Source of the DNA: Draconibacterium orientale | GTDB taxonomy: Bacteria > Bacteroidota > Bacteroidia > Bacteroidales > UBA12170 | Direction: 5' to 3' | DNA: 61,769 nt | NCBI GenBank assembly: GCA_020718205.1 | Contig: DYSN01000005.1 | Location: 1-61,769 of the forward strand | Part shown: one piece after another, positions 1 through 8,921 of the stretch | Layout: every line of letters starts with the position of its first letter | Position numbering within the stretch: position 1 is the stretch's first letter | The notes under the pieces: generated by a model | The model's input: the letters and a program-made list of their open reading frames with translations, nothing else | What the model was told of the DNA's origin: nothing | Database searches by the model: none | Translations under genes and position numbers: made by a program

Positions 1-113
1 TCGTTTTCTTCACGTGTGTTACGTTGGCGAGGTGCTACCGTAAAACTGGCATCAAACATTTGTCCATCATTCAAAATCAGGAATACTCCTTTCACAAGAA
101 GTAATTCTGAATG
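1..113 (-). pseudogene. Partial IS5-type transposase remnant, cut by window edge
   Basis: Read on the minus strand from 113 to 1, one frame stays open and contains DGQMFDASFTVAPRQRNTRE, which resembles the segment around the first catalytic Asp of IS5-type DDE transposases (typically DA-[ST]-x-V-x-x-PRQRN). The frame opens right after a stop codon at 114-116. The preceding sequence (about 92-200) is open only in another frame and ends in a stop at 92-94, so an intact N-terminal region is missing. The rest lies beyond the window. This is probably a decayed insertion sequence; a frameshifted live element cannot be excluded. Confidence 0.5.
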
Positions 114-301
114 TCAATCGCCGGGTCTTTATATGCATACTTCATCTGTTTTGTTGCCGATAGCTCATATAATAGTCTTAGGAAATTAGCGAGGGCATCA
201 TTACATCAAATCACCCCCAAATTTTTCCTGAAAAAGTTCTCCAACTATTGTTATTTTTGGGGTTTCAATGTGTTGGAGTTCCTCCTTTAAAAACTTGTAT
301 A

Positions 302-1768
302 ATGAAAAAGATATTTCTGTTGAGCCTTACCTTGTTAGCCCCCTGGCTTCTGATGGCTCAGAATCTGAATGCCAGTTTAAATTTTGCGCGTTTCTACAAC
401 CCCGAGCTGGGTCCTTATATTGAAACTTACCTTTCGGTCGATTTGAACGGCCAGAAAAAAGTCTCGACTCCCGATGGCAAATATATGGCTCAGGTGAATC
501 TGCTGCTTCTTTTTAAACAAAACGACAGCATCAAAGAGTTTAGCAAAACGCTTCTAAACAGCCCTTTGGTCAACGATACCAACCCAACAAATATTCTATT
601 CTACGATCAACAGCGGTTCTTTCTGCCCAAAGGTCAATATGAGCTCGAAATTGAATTCAGCGATGCCAATAAAACCGACAAGCCCACCACGGCTTTCGCA
701 GTTGTGGAGCTGGATTATAACCGCAATAAAGTGCAAATAAGCGATATAGAGCTTCTTAGTTCATACGCCAAAAGCACAGAATGGAAAACCAATACCAAAA
801 ACGGTTACGATATGGTTCCCCATGTGTCTAATTTCTATCCTTCAACCGATACCATGCTCACTTTTTATTCTGAGATTTACAATACCGATAAGGCTTTTGG
901 TGCCAATGAGAAATTTTTAGCCACTGCCTATGTGTCGCCTGTTGGCAAAAACCAGATGGTTAATAACCTGATTCTGCGCCAGAAAATGGAAGCCCGTCCC
1001 GTGAATGTTATTCTTTCTCAATTCAATATCAGCTCCTTACCCAGTGGAAATTATCAGGTGGTGGTCGAAATCAGAAACAAAAACAACGAGTTTATCGAAG
1101 CACGCCAAACCATGTTTCAGGTGAGTCGTCCCGAAATTCCTTTGGATAATCAATTACTGGCAACAAAACCTGTCGAAAATACCTTTGTTAGCGCATTCTC
1201 CACCGATTCGCTCAATATTCAAATTGAGAGTATTTTCCCCATTGCCGAAGCCACAGAACGCGTCACCATTAAGAATCTGCTTCGCGAAGGATCAGAGAAT
1301 TACAAGAGAAATTATCTCTTCTATTTCTGGCAACAGCGCGATGCTATTAACCCCCAATTGGCCTGGAAAGCTTATCAGATTGAATTGACAAAAGCCGACA
1401 ATAGTTTCGGAAACAAATATCAAAGGGGCTATCAAACCGATCGCGGAAGGATTTATCTGCAATATGGCCCACCAAATACCATTGTCGATGAGGAGTTCGA
1501 TACAGGAGGTGGCCAGGGAGAGAACAATGTTCCCTATGAAATATGGCATTATTACGCCATTGGCGAACAGCGCGATGGGAAATTCGTTTTCTACAATCCG
1601 CATTTGGTTCCCAATGGATATACGCTTTTGCACAGCAATGTGGTGGGCGAAATCAACAACCCCCATTGGCAGACTTATCTTAAAAGAAACCAGTTGGAAT
1701 CTATCGATGCACCCACCAACGACCGTTTCGACGGGCGTTCGGGCGAGCTTTACAACAATCCTCGCTAA
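302..1768 (+). CDS. Secreted GWxTD domain-containing protein
   Basis: The 488-residue protein begins with a clear signal peptide (MKKIFLLSLTLLAP, cleavage near MAQ). An upstream in-frame start at 248 would put 18 unlikely residues before the signal, so 302 was chosen. The N-terminal half looks beta-rich. The C-terminal quarter is the GWxTD domain of Bacteroidota: GYQTDRGRIYLQYGPP (residues 376-391), followed by PYEIWHY and a conserved FYNPH...NGY segment. The diagnostic Trp is Tyr here. The family's function is unknown; location is envelope or periplasm. A TATTTTTG box at 252-259 could be the -7 element, though no good -33 box precedes it. The glycosyltransferase starts 17 bp downstream, suggesting co-transcription. 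Confidence 0.85.
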   Translation: MKKIFLLSLTLLAPWLLMAQNLNASLNFARFYNPELGPYIETYLSVDLNGQKKVSTPDGKYMAQVNLLLLFKQNDSIKEFSKTLLNSPLVNDTNPTNILFYDQQRFFLPKGQYELEIEFSDANKTDKPTTAFAVVELDYNRNKVQISDIELLSSYAKSTEWKTNTKNGYDMVPHVSNFYPSTDTMLTFYSEIYNTDKAFGANEKFLATAYVSPVGKNQMVNNLILRQKMEARPVNVILSQFNISSLPSGNYQVVVEIRNKNNEFIEARQTMFQVSRPEIPLDNQLLATKPVENTFVSAFSTDSLNIQIESIFPIAEATERVTIKNLLREGSENYKRNYLFYFWQQRDAINPQLAWKAYQIELTKADNSFGNKYQRGYQTDRGRIYLQYGPPNTIVDEEFDTGGGQGENNVPYEIWHYYAIGEQRDGKFVFYNPHLVPNGYTLLHSNVVGEINNPHWQTYLKRNQLESIDAPTNDRFDGRSGELYNNPR

Positions 1769-1785
1769 GGTTAAGCCTTTCTTAT

Positions 1786-2805
1786 ATGAAGGTTAAAGTT
1801 GCTATTGTTATTCTGAACTGGAATGGTAAAAAGTTTTTGGAAAACTTTCTGCCTTCGGTGGTTCAAAACTCCCCCGATTATGCCAGCATCGTTGTGGCCG
1901 ACAATAACTCGTCCGACGATTCCATCGATTTTCTTAAAATCAATTATCCCCAAATCCGCATCATCATCAATGCTGAAAATGGGGGGTATTCCAAAGGTTA
2001 TAATGATGCTTTGCAACTGATTGATGCCGAATATTATGTGCTGCTCAACAGCGATATAGAAGTAACAAGCGGTTGGGTTGAACCCATCATTTCGCTGATG
2101 GATTCCCAGTTAAACATAGCTGCTTGTCAGCCTAAAATTCTTTCGTGGCACCAAAAGACTCATTTTGAATATGCCGGCGCAGGCGGCGGATTTATCGATA
2201 AATATGGCTATCCTTTTTGCAGGGGAAGAATTTTTCAGGAGCTCGAAGAAGATTTGGGTCAATATGACGATAGGCAGGAGGTATTTTGGGCCACGGGCGC
2301 TTGTATGTTTGTGAGGGCGCAGGTTTTTCATGAATTGGGCGGATTGGACAACGATTTTTTTGCCCACATGGAAGAGATAGATTTTTGCTGGAGAGCAAAA
2401 AATGCCGGTTATCAGATATATTATGAGCCAAAATCGGTGATTTATCATGTGGGAGGCGGAACATTACCCAAAAACAATCCCCGAAAAACCTATTTGAACT
2501 TTCGCAATAATTTTTATCTCATCCTGAAAAATGCAGAATCGAAAAGGGTGATTCAGATTTTTCTGTGGAGGCTTTGGCTCGACGGGGTTGCGGGCATTAA
2601 GTTTTTTCTCGATGGCAACCGTCGCGATACCTGGGCTGTAATAAAAGCACATTTTTCCTTCTATTTTCACTTGGGTCATTTTTACCAAAAAAGGCGGAAA
2701 CTAAGTCAGAAACCGGTAACCAAGGTTTATCAGCGAAATATTGTTTTTGAGCATTTTGTGAGAAAAATCAAAAACTTTTCCGATCTTCCCAACCGTTTTA
2801 GCTAA
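1786..2805 (+). CDS. Family 2 glycosyltransferase
   Basis: This 339-residue GT2-fold glycosyltransferase resembles rhamnosyltransferase/WbbL-like enzymes that build cell-surface polysaccharides from nucleotide sugars. Visible motifs: N-terminal VAIVILNWNG, DNNSSDDS (39-46) for nucleotide binding, NAENGGYSKGYN, the metal-binding NSD (88-90), and HMEEIDFCWRAKNAGY with the ED-type catalytic region followed by HVGGGT. No transmembrane helix is obvious, so it probably acts at the cytoplasmic face of the membrane. It sits 17 bp after the GWxTD gene and 11 bp before a small repeat protein, forming a three-gene forward cluster. The acceptor and donor sugar cannot be read from sequence. Confidence 0.9.
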   Translation: MKVKVAIVILNWNGKKFLENFLPSVVQNSPDYASIVVADNNSSDDSIDFLKINYPQIRIIINAENGGYSKGYNDALQLIDAEYYVLLNSDIEVTSGWVEPIISLMDSQLNIAACQPKILSWHQKTHFEYAGAGGGFIDKYGYPFCRGRIFQELEEDLGQYDDRQEVFWATGACMFVRAQVFHELGGLDNDFFAHMEEIDFCWRAKNAGYQIYYEPKSVIYHVGGGTLPKNNPRKTYLNFRNNFYLILKNAESKRVIQIFLWRLWLDGVAGIKFFLDGNRRDTWAVIKAHFSFYFHLGHFYQKRRKLSQKPVTKVYQRNIVFEHFVRKIKNFSDLPNRFS

Positions 2806-2816
2806 CCAAACAAGTC

Positions 2817-3230
2817 ATGAAACGCGGACATTTAGAAACCTATCCCACCAAGATTCTGCTGGCCTTTGGTGAAGCCATCAGCGGAAAAGAGCAGTTTTTT
2901 ACCTGGCTTATGGAGAATAAATATCCGGAGCTTGCTGCTTTGGCCAAGTCAATCAGGGGAGGAGAGAACAGTGTTCAATGGCTTATTAAAAATGGGTTTC
3001 CGCAGTTTGCGGCTTTCGACAGCGCTGTGCACAACGATAAACGGGCCATCATGTGGCTTCATCATTATAAGTTTACCCTCCTTATTCGCTTAGCCGACGC
3101 CGCAAGGGGCACACCCGTAGCCATACGGTGGTTCGAGCAAAACAATCTGCTGATATTTAGTGTTATAGCGCAAAAAATAAAATCCTTTGTCGACCAGCAA
3201 ACTTTCGATGTGCACAAACGACGATTTTAA
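2817..3230 (+). CDS. Small protein of four 25-residue helical repeats
   Basis: I do not recognise this 137-residue protein. Residues from about 14 to 113 form four consecutive 25-residue units. Each has small or hydrophobic residues at positions 1, 4, 7 and 8, a Gly/Asn-rich turn near 9-11, and an invariant Trp at position 17 followed by a hydrophobic residue: FFTWL, SVQWL, AIMWL, AIRWF. The pattern fits a short alpha-alpha solenoid, perhaps a protein-binding scaffold. There is no signal peptide and no membrane segment, so it is probably cytoplasmic. It starts 11 bp after the glycosyltransferase and may assist it. Codon use matches its neighbours. Confidence 0.7.
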   Translation: MKRGHLETYPTKILLAFGEAISGKEQFFTWLMENKYPELAALAKSIRGGENSVQWLIKNGFPQFAAFDSAVHNDKRAIMWLHHYKFTLLIRLADAARGTPVAIRWFEQNNLLIFSVIAQKIKSFVDQQTFDVHKRRF

Positions 3231-3275
3231 CGTTAATTTTTATTTTGTTCAATGCACAGATTAAAGATTTATTCT

Positions 3276-3283
3276 TAAATTTG
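3276..3283 (+). promoter_or_regulatory. Putative -7 box of the papain-like peptidase gene
   Basis: TAAATTTG matches the Bacteroidota -7 consensus TAnnTTTG exactly and lies 24 bp before the chosen start at 3308. No TTTG occurs at the expected -33 distance, so confidence is limited. Confidence 0.35.
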
Positions 3284-3307
3284 AGTAACCACAACAAACT
3301 ACTTATT

Positions 3308-4780
3308 ATGAAGAACATCGTCCTTTTTTGCCTTTTTGTTACCATTTTTTTAAACAGCAACAGATTATACGGACAGGGGAGTCTTAAACCCTTAAATCCC
3401 GATTTTCTAAGTGCCATTCAAAGCGTCAATGACTCAGATAAAAACGCTGATGAAACGGGAGCCTTGCCCTATCCCATACAACTGGGTTATTCTGAACATC
3501 AGCCATCGAACCCCGATTTTCCTGCTTATTTCGACTTGCGAACCATGGGTGTTCTGCCTCCGGTAAAAAGTCAGAGTTCTGGCGGGTGCTGGGCTTATTC
3601 TACCATGTCGACCGTGGAATCCAGAATGTTGGTTTTAGGACAGCCGCTTTACAATTTATCCGATAATAACCTGAAATACTGTCATGGTTTTTTCGATAGC
3701 CGTTCCACCAATGGCAATGCCTGGATGTCCACTGCTTATTTTGCCCGTCAGTCGGGGCCGCTTCTCGAAGCACAAGACCCTTATCCGGGTGGAACAACAC
3801 TTCCAAATACCGATTGTCCGGTGGGCGAAGCACCTGCCTTCTTTATCCGCGATTCCCGTTATCCTCCCGGCGATATGGCAACCATAAAGCAGTTGGTGAT
3901 GGATGTGGGATCGATTTGGTCGCTGATTTATTACACTCCGGCCTATTTTAACGATGCCAACGATACTTATTATTATGGAGGAACTCATCCTGTTAATCAT
4001 GTTTTTAATGTGGTGGGCTGGGACGACAATAAAGTAACAGCAGGTGGAACAGGTGCCTGGATTTGCCAAAATACCTATGGCCCCACCTGGGGTGAAGCTG
4101 GATTTGTTTACGTGAGTTATAACGACAGCCAGTTTTTAATTTACAATGCCTATTTCCCCACCTTCGATTATTATAACGACGATAGCAGGGTTTTGCTTTA
4201 TGATGAGCTCGGAAACTATGGAAGCTATGGCTGGACGGGGTCAGAAACGGGTTATGCTTTGGTGAAATACCAACTTTCTGAGAATTTATTCATGGAGCAA
4301 ATTGGCACCTATGCCATGGCCGAAGCTACTCAAATTGAAGTGGAAATATACAGAAACTTTGATGCTGGCACAGGTCAGCTGTCCGGTTTACTATCTACTG
4401 TTTCAACCCAAACAACAGGACATCCTGGGTATTATACTTTCGATTTGAATACCCAATTCCCCATGAATGCCGGCGAAGTGATTTATGTCAAGGTAAAATA
4501 TACCACACCTTCCTACGAATGGCCTGTTCCTGTGGAATATTTTATCGATACCTATGCGGATCCGGCCATTGAAAGCAATGTGTGCTGGTTGAGTCCATCG
4601 GGTGCTTCGGGCGATTGGACACTCATTGGCGCCACCACTGCAGAACCTTATGATTTATGCATCAATGTTTATGGGCAATACAATCCGGTGACAATTCCGC
4701 TGAATAATATCTCCATTATTATCAGTGTCTTAGCCATGCTGGTATTCGTTTTGCTCAAATCTAAAATCAGATATTTTTAA
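3308..4780 (+). CDS. Secreted papain-like (C1) cysteine peptidase with lectin-like and C-terminal anchor regions
   Basis: This 490-residue secreted peptidase carries the C1A papain triad. Q89 and C94 lie in QSSGGCWAYS, H231 in NHVFNVVGWDD, and N255 in CQNTYGPTWGEAGF. A signal peptide (MKNIVLFCLFV, cleavage near YGQ) supports the start at 3308; in-frame codons from 3245 lie upstream of it. Residues about 285-450 are beta-rich and resemble the lectin-like domain that follows C1 domains in extracellular peptidases. The tail has IPL, then a hydrophobic helix, then a basic end (KSKIRYF), like the tripartite sorting signals recognised by exosortase-type enzymes; it could instead be a simple membrane anchor. 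The 3' end overlaps the convergent kinase gene by 14 bp. Confidence 0.9.
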   Translation: MKNIVLFCLFVTIFLNSNRLYGQGSLKPLNPDFLSAIQSVNDSDKNADETGALPYPIQLGYSEHQPSNPDFPAYFDLRTMGVLPPVKSQSSGGCWAYSTMSTVESRMLVLGQPLYNLSDNNLKYCHGFFDSRSTNGNAWMSTAYFARQSGPLLEAQDPYPGGTTLPNTDCPVGEAPAFFIRDSRYPPGDMATIKQLVMDVGSIWSLIYYTPAYFNDANDTYYYGGTHPVNHVFNVVGWDDNKVTAGGTGAWICQNTYGPTWGEAGFVYVSYNDSQFLIYNAYFPTFDYYNDDSRVLLYDELGNYGSYGWTGSETGYALVKYQLSENLFMEQIGTYAMAEATQIEVEIYRNFDAGTGQLSGLLSTVSTQTTGHPGYYTFDLNTQFPMNAGEVIYVKVKYTTPSYEWPVPVEYFIDTYADPAIESNVCWLSPSGASGDWTLIGATTAEPYDLCINVYGQYNPVTIPLNNISIIISVLAMLVFVLLKSKIRYF

Positions 4781-5981
4781 ACAGCGGCATTTTTACTTTA
4801 AAACTTGCTCCTTTTTTCAGGTTTTCTTCCACAGAAATGGAACCCCCGTATGATTCGGTGGTGTTCTTGCAGAATCTTAACCCTATTCCTGTTCCTGTGG
4901 GGGTATGGTTTCCTTCTTTCGACTCCTTGGGTTTGGTAGTAAAAAACGGATCGAATATGCGGGAAATATGCTCCTTACCGATTCCGGGTCCATTGTCGGA
5001 TATTTTAAAGAATGCCATATCGTTTTCGATCCCAGTTTCAATCTTTATGGTTTTGTCTTCCTGCTGATACATGGCATCCATGGAGTTTTTAATCAGATTT
5101 TGCAAAACCTGAGCAATGTCGGCGGGGGTAATTTTAAGTAAAAGGGGTTTTGAGAATAGTTTAATATCTTTTTGAACTTTATTTTTGAATTCAAGATCCA
5201 CATGCAAAAAGTTGAGCTCCTGTTCTATCAATTTGTTTAAATCCACAATCTCTTCTTCTTCGCTGTGGTCGGTTCGGCTTTTTCTCAGAATGGAATTCAA
5301 ATCGTTGAGCAGCGAACTGAGCTTTTCTCTATTCAGTTGGTTGAGCTCCCTTATTTCGATAAATGTGGGAGTCATTCCGGTTCTTTCGAGCGGTTCTTTG
5401 AGATCGTCGCACATCATATTCATCACTTCCATGGCATTGGCAACACCGGCAATAGGTCCCCGAACATTATGGATAATGCCTTGCATAAACTGAGCGAGTA
5501 TGCTTTCACGTTCTTTTTTAATGAGTTCCCGGGTGCGTTGTTCCACCATCTCTTCGAGCTCCTGATTGTATTTCTCTATTTTATCGCGGTCGAGTTTGGC
5601 TTGTAAGTGATTCTTTACCCGCTGAATAACCTCAATTTCTTCGAATGGCTTGGTGATATAGTCAACAGCACCGAGCTCAAAACCCCTGATTTTATCTTTT
5701 ATATCGTGCTTTGCGCTTAAAAAAATGATGGGGATATTGGCTAAAGCAGGATTTTCTTTAATTTTTTGACAGATGCTGAAACCATCTTCATCGGGGAGCA
5801 TGATATCCAACAGAATGATATCGGGAATTTTTTTCTCCAAAAGTTGGTAGGTTTCATCGCCATTGGTGGTGAGGGCAAAAGAATAACCTTGATTTTTAAG
5901 GATATTACCCAGAACCTGTATATTTTGTGGTACGTCGTCAACCAGAAGCACCAGGGCTGTATTCTGTGTTTTTTGTGTCAT
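4767..5981 (-). CDS. Response regulator-histidine kinase hybrid (REC-HK)
   Basis: This 404-residue cytoplasmic protein has an N-terminal receiver domain (about 8-125): acidic pair D15/D16, phospho-acceptor D59 in LLDIMLPDEDG, and K111. A coiled coil follows (about 130-165), then a dimerisation/phosphotransfer helix with H171 in HNVRGP, then a HATPase_c domain: N-box NLIKNSMDAM (near 295-304), G1 DNGPGIG (329-335), F-box FDPFFTTK and G2 GTGIGL (363-368). There is no membrane segment, so the input is probably phosphorylation of the receiver or a protein partner. No partner regulator gene lies beside it. It converges on the peptidase gene with a 14-bp overlap. Confidence 0.92.
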   Translation of the reverse strand: MTQKTQNTALVLLVDDVPQNIQVLGNILKNQGYSFALTTNGDETYQLLEKKIPDIILLDIMLPDEDGFSICQKIKENPALANIPIIFLSAKHDIKDKIRGFELGAVDYITKPFEEIEVIQRVKNHLQAKLDRDKIEKYNQELEEMVEQRTRELIKKERESILAQFMQGIIHNVRGPIAGVANAMEVMNMMCDDLKEPLERTGMTPTFIEIRELNQLNREKLSSLLNDLNSILRKSRTDHSEEEEIVDLNKLIEQELNFLHVDLEFKNKVQKDIKLFSKPLLLKITPADIAQVLQNLIKNSMDAMYQQEDKTIKIETGIENDMAFFKISDNGPGIGKEHISRIFDPFFTTKPKESKEGNHTPTGTGIGLRFCKNTTESYGGSISVEENLKKGASFKVKMPLFKNI

Positions 5982-6124
5982 TAGGTTTTGTTTTGGTCTG
6001 GTATGGGCTGTCTTAGAATTGAACTCCTAAAGTTATCAAATTATTGGATATAAACCCTACCAATTTAAAAAAACTTTCCTGGTTTTAAGCAGGGTTGGAT
6101 GATTGGAAAGATTGCAGAAATAGA

Positions 6125-7438
6125 TTAAGTCACAATCCCCATGAGGTCGAAACTATCTACATGAGTTATCTTTACCTGATAGAATTTCCCCACCTCCAAA
6201 TCGAAGCTTTCAAAGTCAATTAATACCTCGTTATCTACCTCGGGGCTGTCGAATTCGGTTCGTCCAACGTAATATTCTTCTTCAATACGGTCTATAATCA
6301 CTTTAAATTCCTTACCAAGTTTTCCCTGATTAATCTCTAAGCTAATGTCCTGCTGCAATTGCATAATGGTTTCTTTTCTGCTTTGCTTTACCTGCTCGGG
6401 AACATCGTCTTTAAGTGCAAAGGCAGAAGTGTTTTCTTCGGGGGAATAGGTAAAGACGCCCAATCGGTCGAAACGCGAAGCAACAATGAAATCGTGTAAC
6501 TCTTCGAACTCTTCCTCAGTTTCGCCGGGATAACCCACAATAAAAGTTGTTCTGATTGCAACTCCCGGCACCATTTGACGCATTTTAGCAATCAGGCTTC
6601 TGGTAGTAGCCGAATCGTGGTTGCGTTTCATGCTTTTTAAAATCCGGTTGTTGATGTGTTGCAATGGAATATCCACATAATGAGCAATTTTCGGCTCATC
6701 TTTCATCAATTGAAGCACCTCCGGCGGGAAATTGTTGGGGTAGGTATAGTGAAGGCGAATCCACTCAATGCCTTCTATTTTAACGAGTTCCCGGAGCAAA
6801 TCGGGGAGGGCCTGTTTTTTGTAAATGTCGATGCCATAAAGCACCAAATCCTGAGCTATCATAATGAGTTCTTTCACACCTTTGGCCGCCAGCGACTTGG
6901 CTTCGGCTACCAATATATTCATAGAAACACTTTTATGATTCCCCCTGATTTTTGGAATGGCACAGAAGGAGCAGGTCCGGTCGCAGCCTTCCGAAATCTT
7001 CAGGTAAGCATAGTGTGGTGGCGTAGTAATTTCCCTTTCTCCCACCAATTCGTGCTTATATTCAGCACCCAGGCTTTGAGTAATCTTGATTAAATCGGCA
7101 TCGGTAGCACCAAAATAGCCATCTACTTCGGTAATTTCTTCGGGCAACTCTTTTTTATAACGTTCTGATAAGCAGCCCATCACAAAGACTTTATCCAAAT
7201 GGCCTGCTTTTTTAGCTTCCACTGCACTCAGAATCATGTCGATGCTTTCTTCTTTGGCATCGGCAATAAAACCACAGGTATTTATAATGACTGCATCACA
7301 ATCTTCGTCGTCCTGTTCGTGAACAACCTGAATTTTATTCGCTTTTAACTGTGCCATCAAATGCTCCGAATCTACCAGATTTTTGGAGCATCCCATGGTG
7401 ATTACATTTATTTTCTTTGGGGTTTGTTTGGTTTTCAT
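6125..7438 (-). CDS. rimO: Ribosomal protein S12 methylthiotransferase RimO
   Basis: RimO is a radical-SAM enzyme that adds a methylthio group to the conserved Asp of ribosomal protein S12 (uS12). The 437-residue protein has all three parts. The N-terminal UPF0004 domain has cluster cysteines C17 (MGCSKN), C55 (NTCGF) and C89 (MGCL). The radical-SAM CxxxCxxC is C152-C156-C159 (CDRTCSFC). A C-terminal TRAM domain spans about 370-437. The substitution pattern (GCSKNLVDSE) fits RimO rather than MiaB. The start is the ATG at 7438; a TTG one codon upstream is less likely. It is the last gene of a reverse operon, 6 bp after the TPR lipoprotein. Confidence 0.96.
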   Translation of the reverse strand: MKTKQTPKKINVITMGCSKNLVDSEHLMAQLKANKIQVVHEQDDEDCDAVIINTCGFIADAKEESIDMILSAVEAKKAGHLDKVFVMGCLSERYKKELPEEITEVDGYFGATDADLIKITQSLGAEYKHELVGEREITTPPHYAYLKISEGCDRTCSFCAIPKIRGNHKSVSMNILVAEAKSLAAKGVKELIMIAQDLVLYGIDIYKKQALPDLLRELVKIEGIEWIRLHYTYPNNFPPEVLQLMKDEPKIAHYVDIPLQHINNRILKSMKRNHDSATTRSLIAKMRQMVPGVAIRTTFIVGYPGETEEEFEELHDFIVASRFDRLGVFTYSPEENTSAFALKDDVPEQVKQSRKETIMQLQQDISLEINQGKLGKEFKVIIDRIEEEYYVGRTEFDSPEVDNEVLIDFESFDLEVGKFYQVKITHVDSFDLMGIVT

Positions 7439-7444
7439 CAAGTT

Positions 7445-7855
7445 TTATTTGCAATGTTTAATCTTGTCTGATAAATTTGGTTTACCCAGAGAATCGGCTT
7501 TGAGCCAATCGGAACAGCTTTTGTCGTGATTGTTTAAATAGAACCAGCACTGTCCCCGGTTATGATAGGCATCGGCATATTTTGGATTGGATTCTATAGC
7601 CTTGGTATACAAGTCGATAGCAATATTGTATTCCCTGAAATTCATATGACAATTGCCTGATTCGTAAAGCAATCTATAGTGGTTGGGAACCAGTTCCAGC
7701 CCTTTTTCAAATTCCACCAAGGCATTTTTCGGGTCATTTCTAAAAAAAAAGTCCTTACCATTCTCATAATACTGCTCGGCCAATTCTTCTTTGGGTGTGC
7801 AGGCTATAAAACTCAGTACAATAAATGCTAAAACTGTCAGAATTCCTTTATTCAT
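7445..7855 (-). CDS. Small TPR lipoprotein
   Basis: This 136-residue protein has a lipoprotein signal with lipobox FIAC (C19), then about three tetratricopeptide repeats: YYENGKDFFFRNDPKNALVEFEKG, YRLLYESGNCHMNFREYNIAIDLYTKAI and YADAYHNRGQCWFYLNNHDKSCSDWLKA. It is probably periplasm- or outer-membrane-tethered and works as a protein-protein adaptor. Its start overlaps the stop of the upstream phosphatase-family gene by one base (TAATG), and rimO follows after 6 bp, so all three are likely co-translated. The specific partner is unknown. Confidence 0.85.
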   Translation of the reverse strand: MNKGILTVLAFIVLSFIACTPKEELAEQYYENGKDFFFRNDPKNALVEFEKGLELVPNHYRLLYESGNCHMNFREYNIAIDLYTKAIESNPKYADAYHNRGQCWFYLNNHDKSCSDWLKADSLGKPNLSDKIKHCK

Positions 7856-8898
7856 TATTTTACTTCTCTGATTAAATAAATGTAAACGGGAAAGTGGTCG
7901 CTATATCCACCCTGAAAAGTATTGCCCACATGGGTTCTTTTGGGATAGCCTTTATAACTTCCCTCCTGATTCATCATATAGGGTTTTTTAAACACATGAG
8001 CCTTGTGAAATTTCCAGTCAGAGGCATTGGTTTCCATCAGGGCTGGGGTTATGATGATTTGGTCGAACAGATTCCAGGAGTCTTTGTATGCCAAAGAGCC
8101 AGTTCCTTTTTTAAACAGCGGTTTAAAGGGGTTGTAGAAATAGCCTTGATTGAACAGCGTGGTGTCGTCGGTGGCTTTGAGTATTTTAGCTACCGATTCG
8201 TTGTTGGGGTCGTCGTTTAAGTCGCCCATAATCATAATTTTTGCTTTTGGATTCAAAGCCAGCAACGAGTCGGCCATGTCGCGGCTCAATTGGGCGGCTG
8301 CATTACGATTTGGTCTCGATTTCTTCTCTCCACCGCTTCTCGAAGGCCAGTGGTTTACAATAAAATGCACTTCTTCGCCCAAAAGCAATCCACTTACTAC
8401 AAGCTGATCGCGCGATTTGAATTCTGGATCGCTGGTGCGGAAAGGAGCCGAATAACTGTGTATAAGTTTGAAATATTTTGGATTGTAGATTAGGCCCACA
8501 TCTACTCCACGACGATCGGGAGAATCAAAATGCACCACTTGATAGTCTCTGGCTTTCAGGGCTTCCTGTTTTATCAGGTCTTCTACAACCATTTTATTTT
8601 CAATCTCCGAAATACCTAAAATCACCACGCCGTCAGGGTTTTTGTCGGTGGCAATATCAGCAATAACCTGAGCCATATTTTTGAGCTTATAGAGATATCG
8701 CTCGCCATCCCATTCCTTACTTCCGGTAGCCAGATATTCTGCATCGTTAACGCCTTCGGAGTCGATGGTGTCGAAGAGATTTTCCAGATTGTAGAAGCCA
8801 ATCGGGACTACCTGATACTGTTGAGCCCTTACAAAATCTGATTTTACAACCAGTAAAAATGATAGGAGGATAAATGGAATTAGTAGTTTATTTTTCAT
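7855..8898 (-). CDS. Secreted endonuclease/exonuclease/phosphatase family protein
   Basis: This 347-residue protein has an N-terminal signal (MKNKLLIPFILLSFLLVVKS, cleavage after RAQ) and the EEP (DNase I-like) metal-dependent hydrolase fold. Catalytic signatures in order: FYNLENLFD (Asn), ISEIENKMV (Glu), NHWPSRSGG (His), MGDLNDDPNN (Asp and Asn) and SDHFPVYI (Asp-His). Such exported EEP proteins cleave phosphodiesters or phosphomonoesters in nucleic acids, lipids or sugar phosphates; the substrate is not readable. It is first in the reverse operon with the TPR lipoprotein and rimO. It is divergent from a TonB receptor gene, which hints at extracellular phosphoester use. Confidence 0.9.
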   Translation of the reverse strand: MKNKLLIPFILLSFLLVVKSDFVRAQQYQVVPIGFYNLENLFDTIDSEGVNDAEYLATGSKEWDGERYLYKLKNMAQVIADIATDKNPDGVVILGISEIENKMVVEDLIKQEALKARDYQVVHFDSPDRRGVDVGLIYNPKYFKLIHSYSAPFRTSDPEFKSRDQLVVSGLLLGEEVHFIVNHWPSRSGGEKKSRPNRNAAAQLSRDMADSLLALNPKAKIMIMGDLNDDPNNESVAKILKATDDTTLFNQGYFYNPFKPLFKKGTGSLAYKDSWNLFDQIIITPALMETNASDWKFHKAHVFKKPYMMNQEGSYKGYPKRTHVGNTFQGGYSDHFPVYIYLIREVK

Positions 8899-8921
8899 TT
8901 GATAGTGCTTATTTTTTGCGG

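Noticed and set aside
6656-7093. 145-codon plus-strand frame opposite rimO
   Set aside because: It mirrors rimO codons on the other strand and has no domain support.
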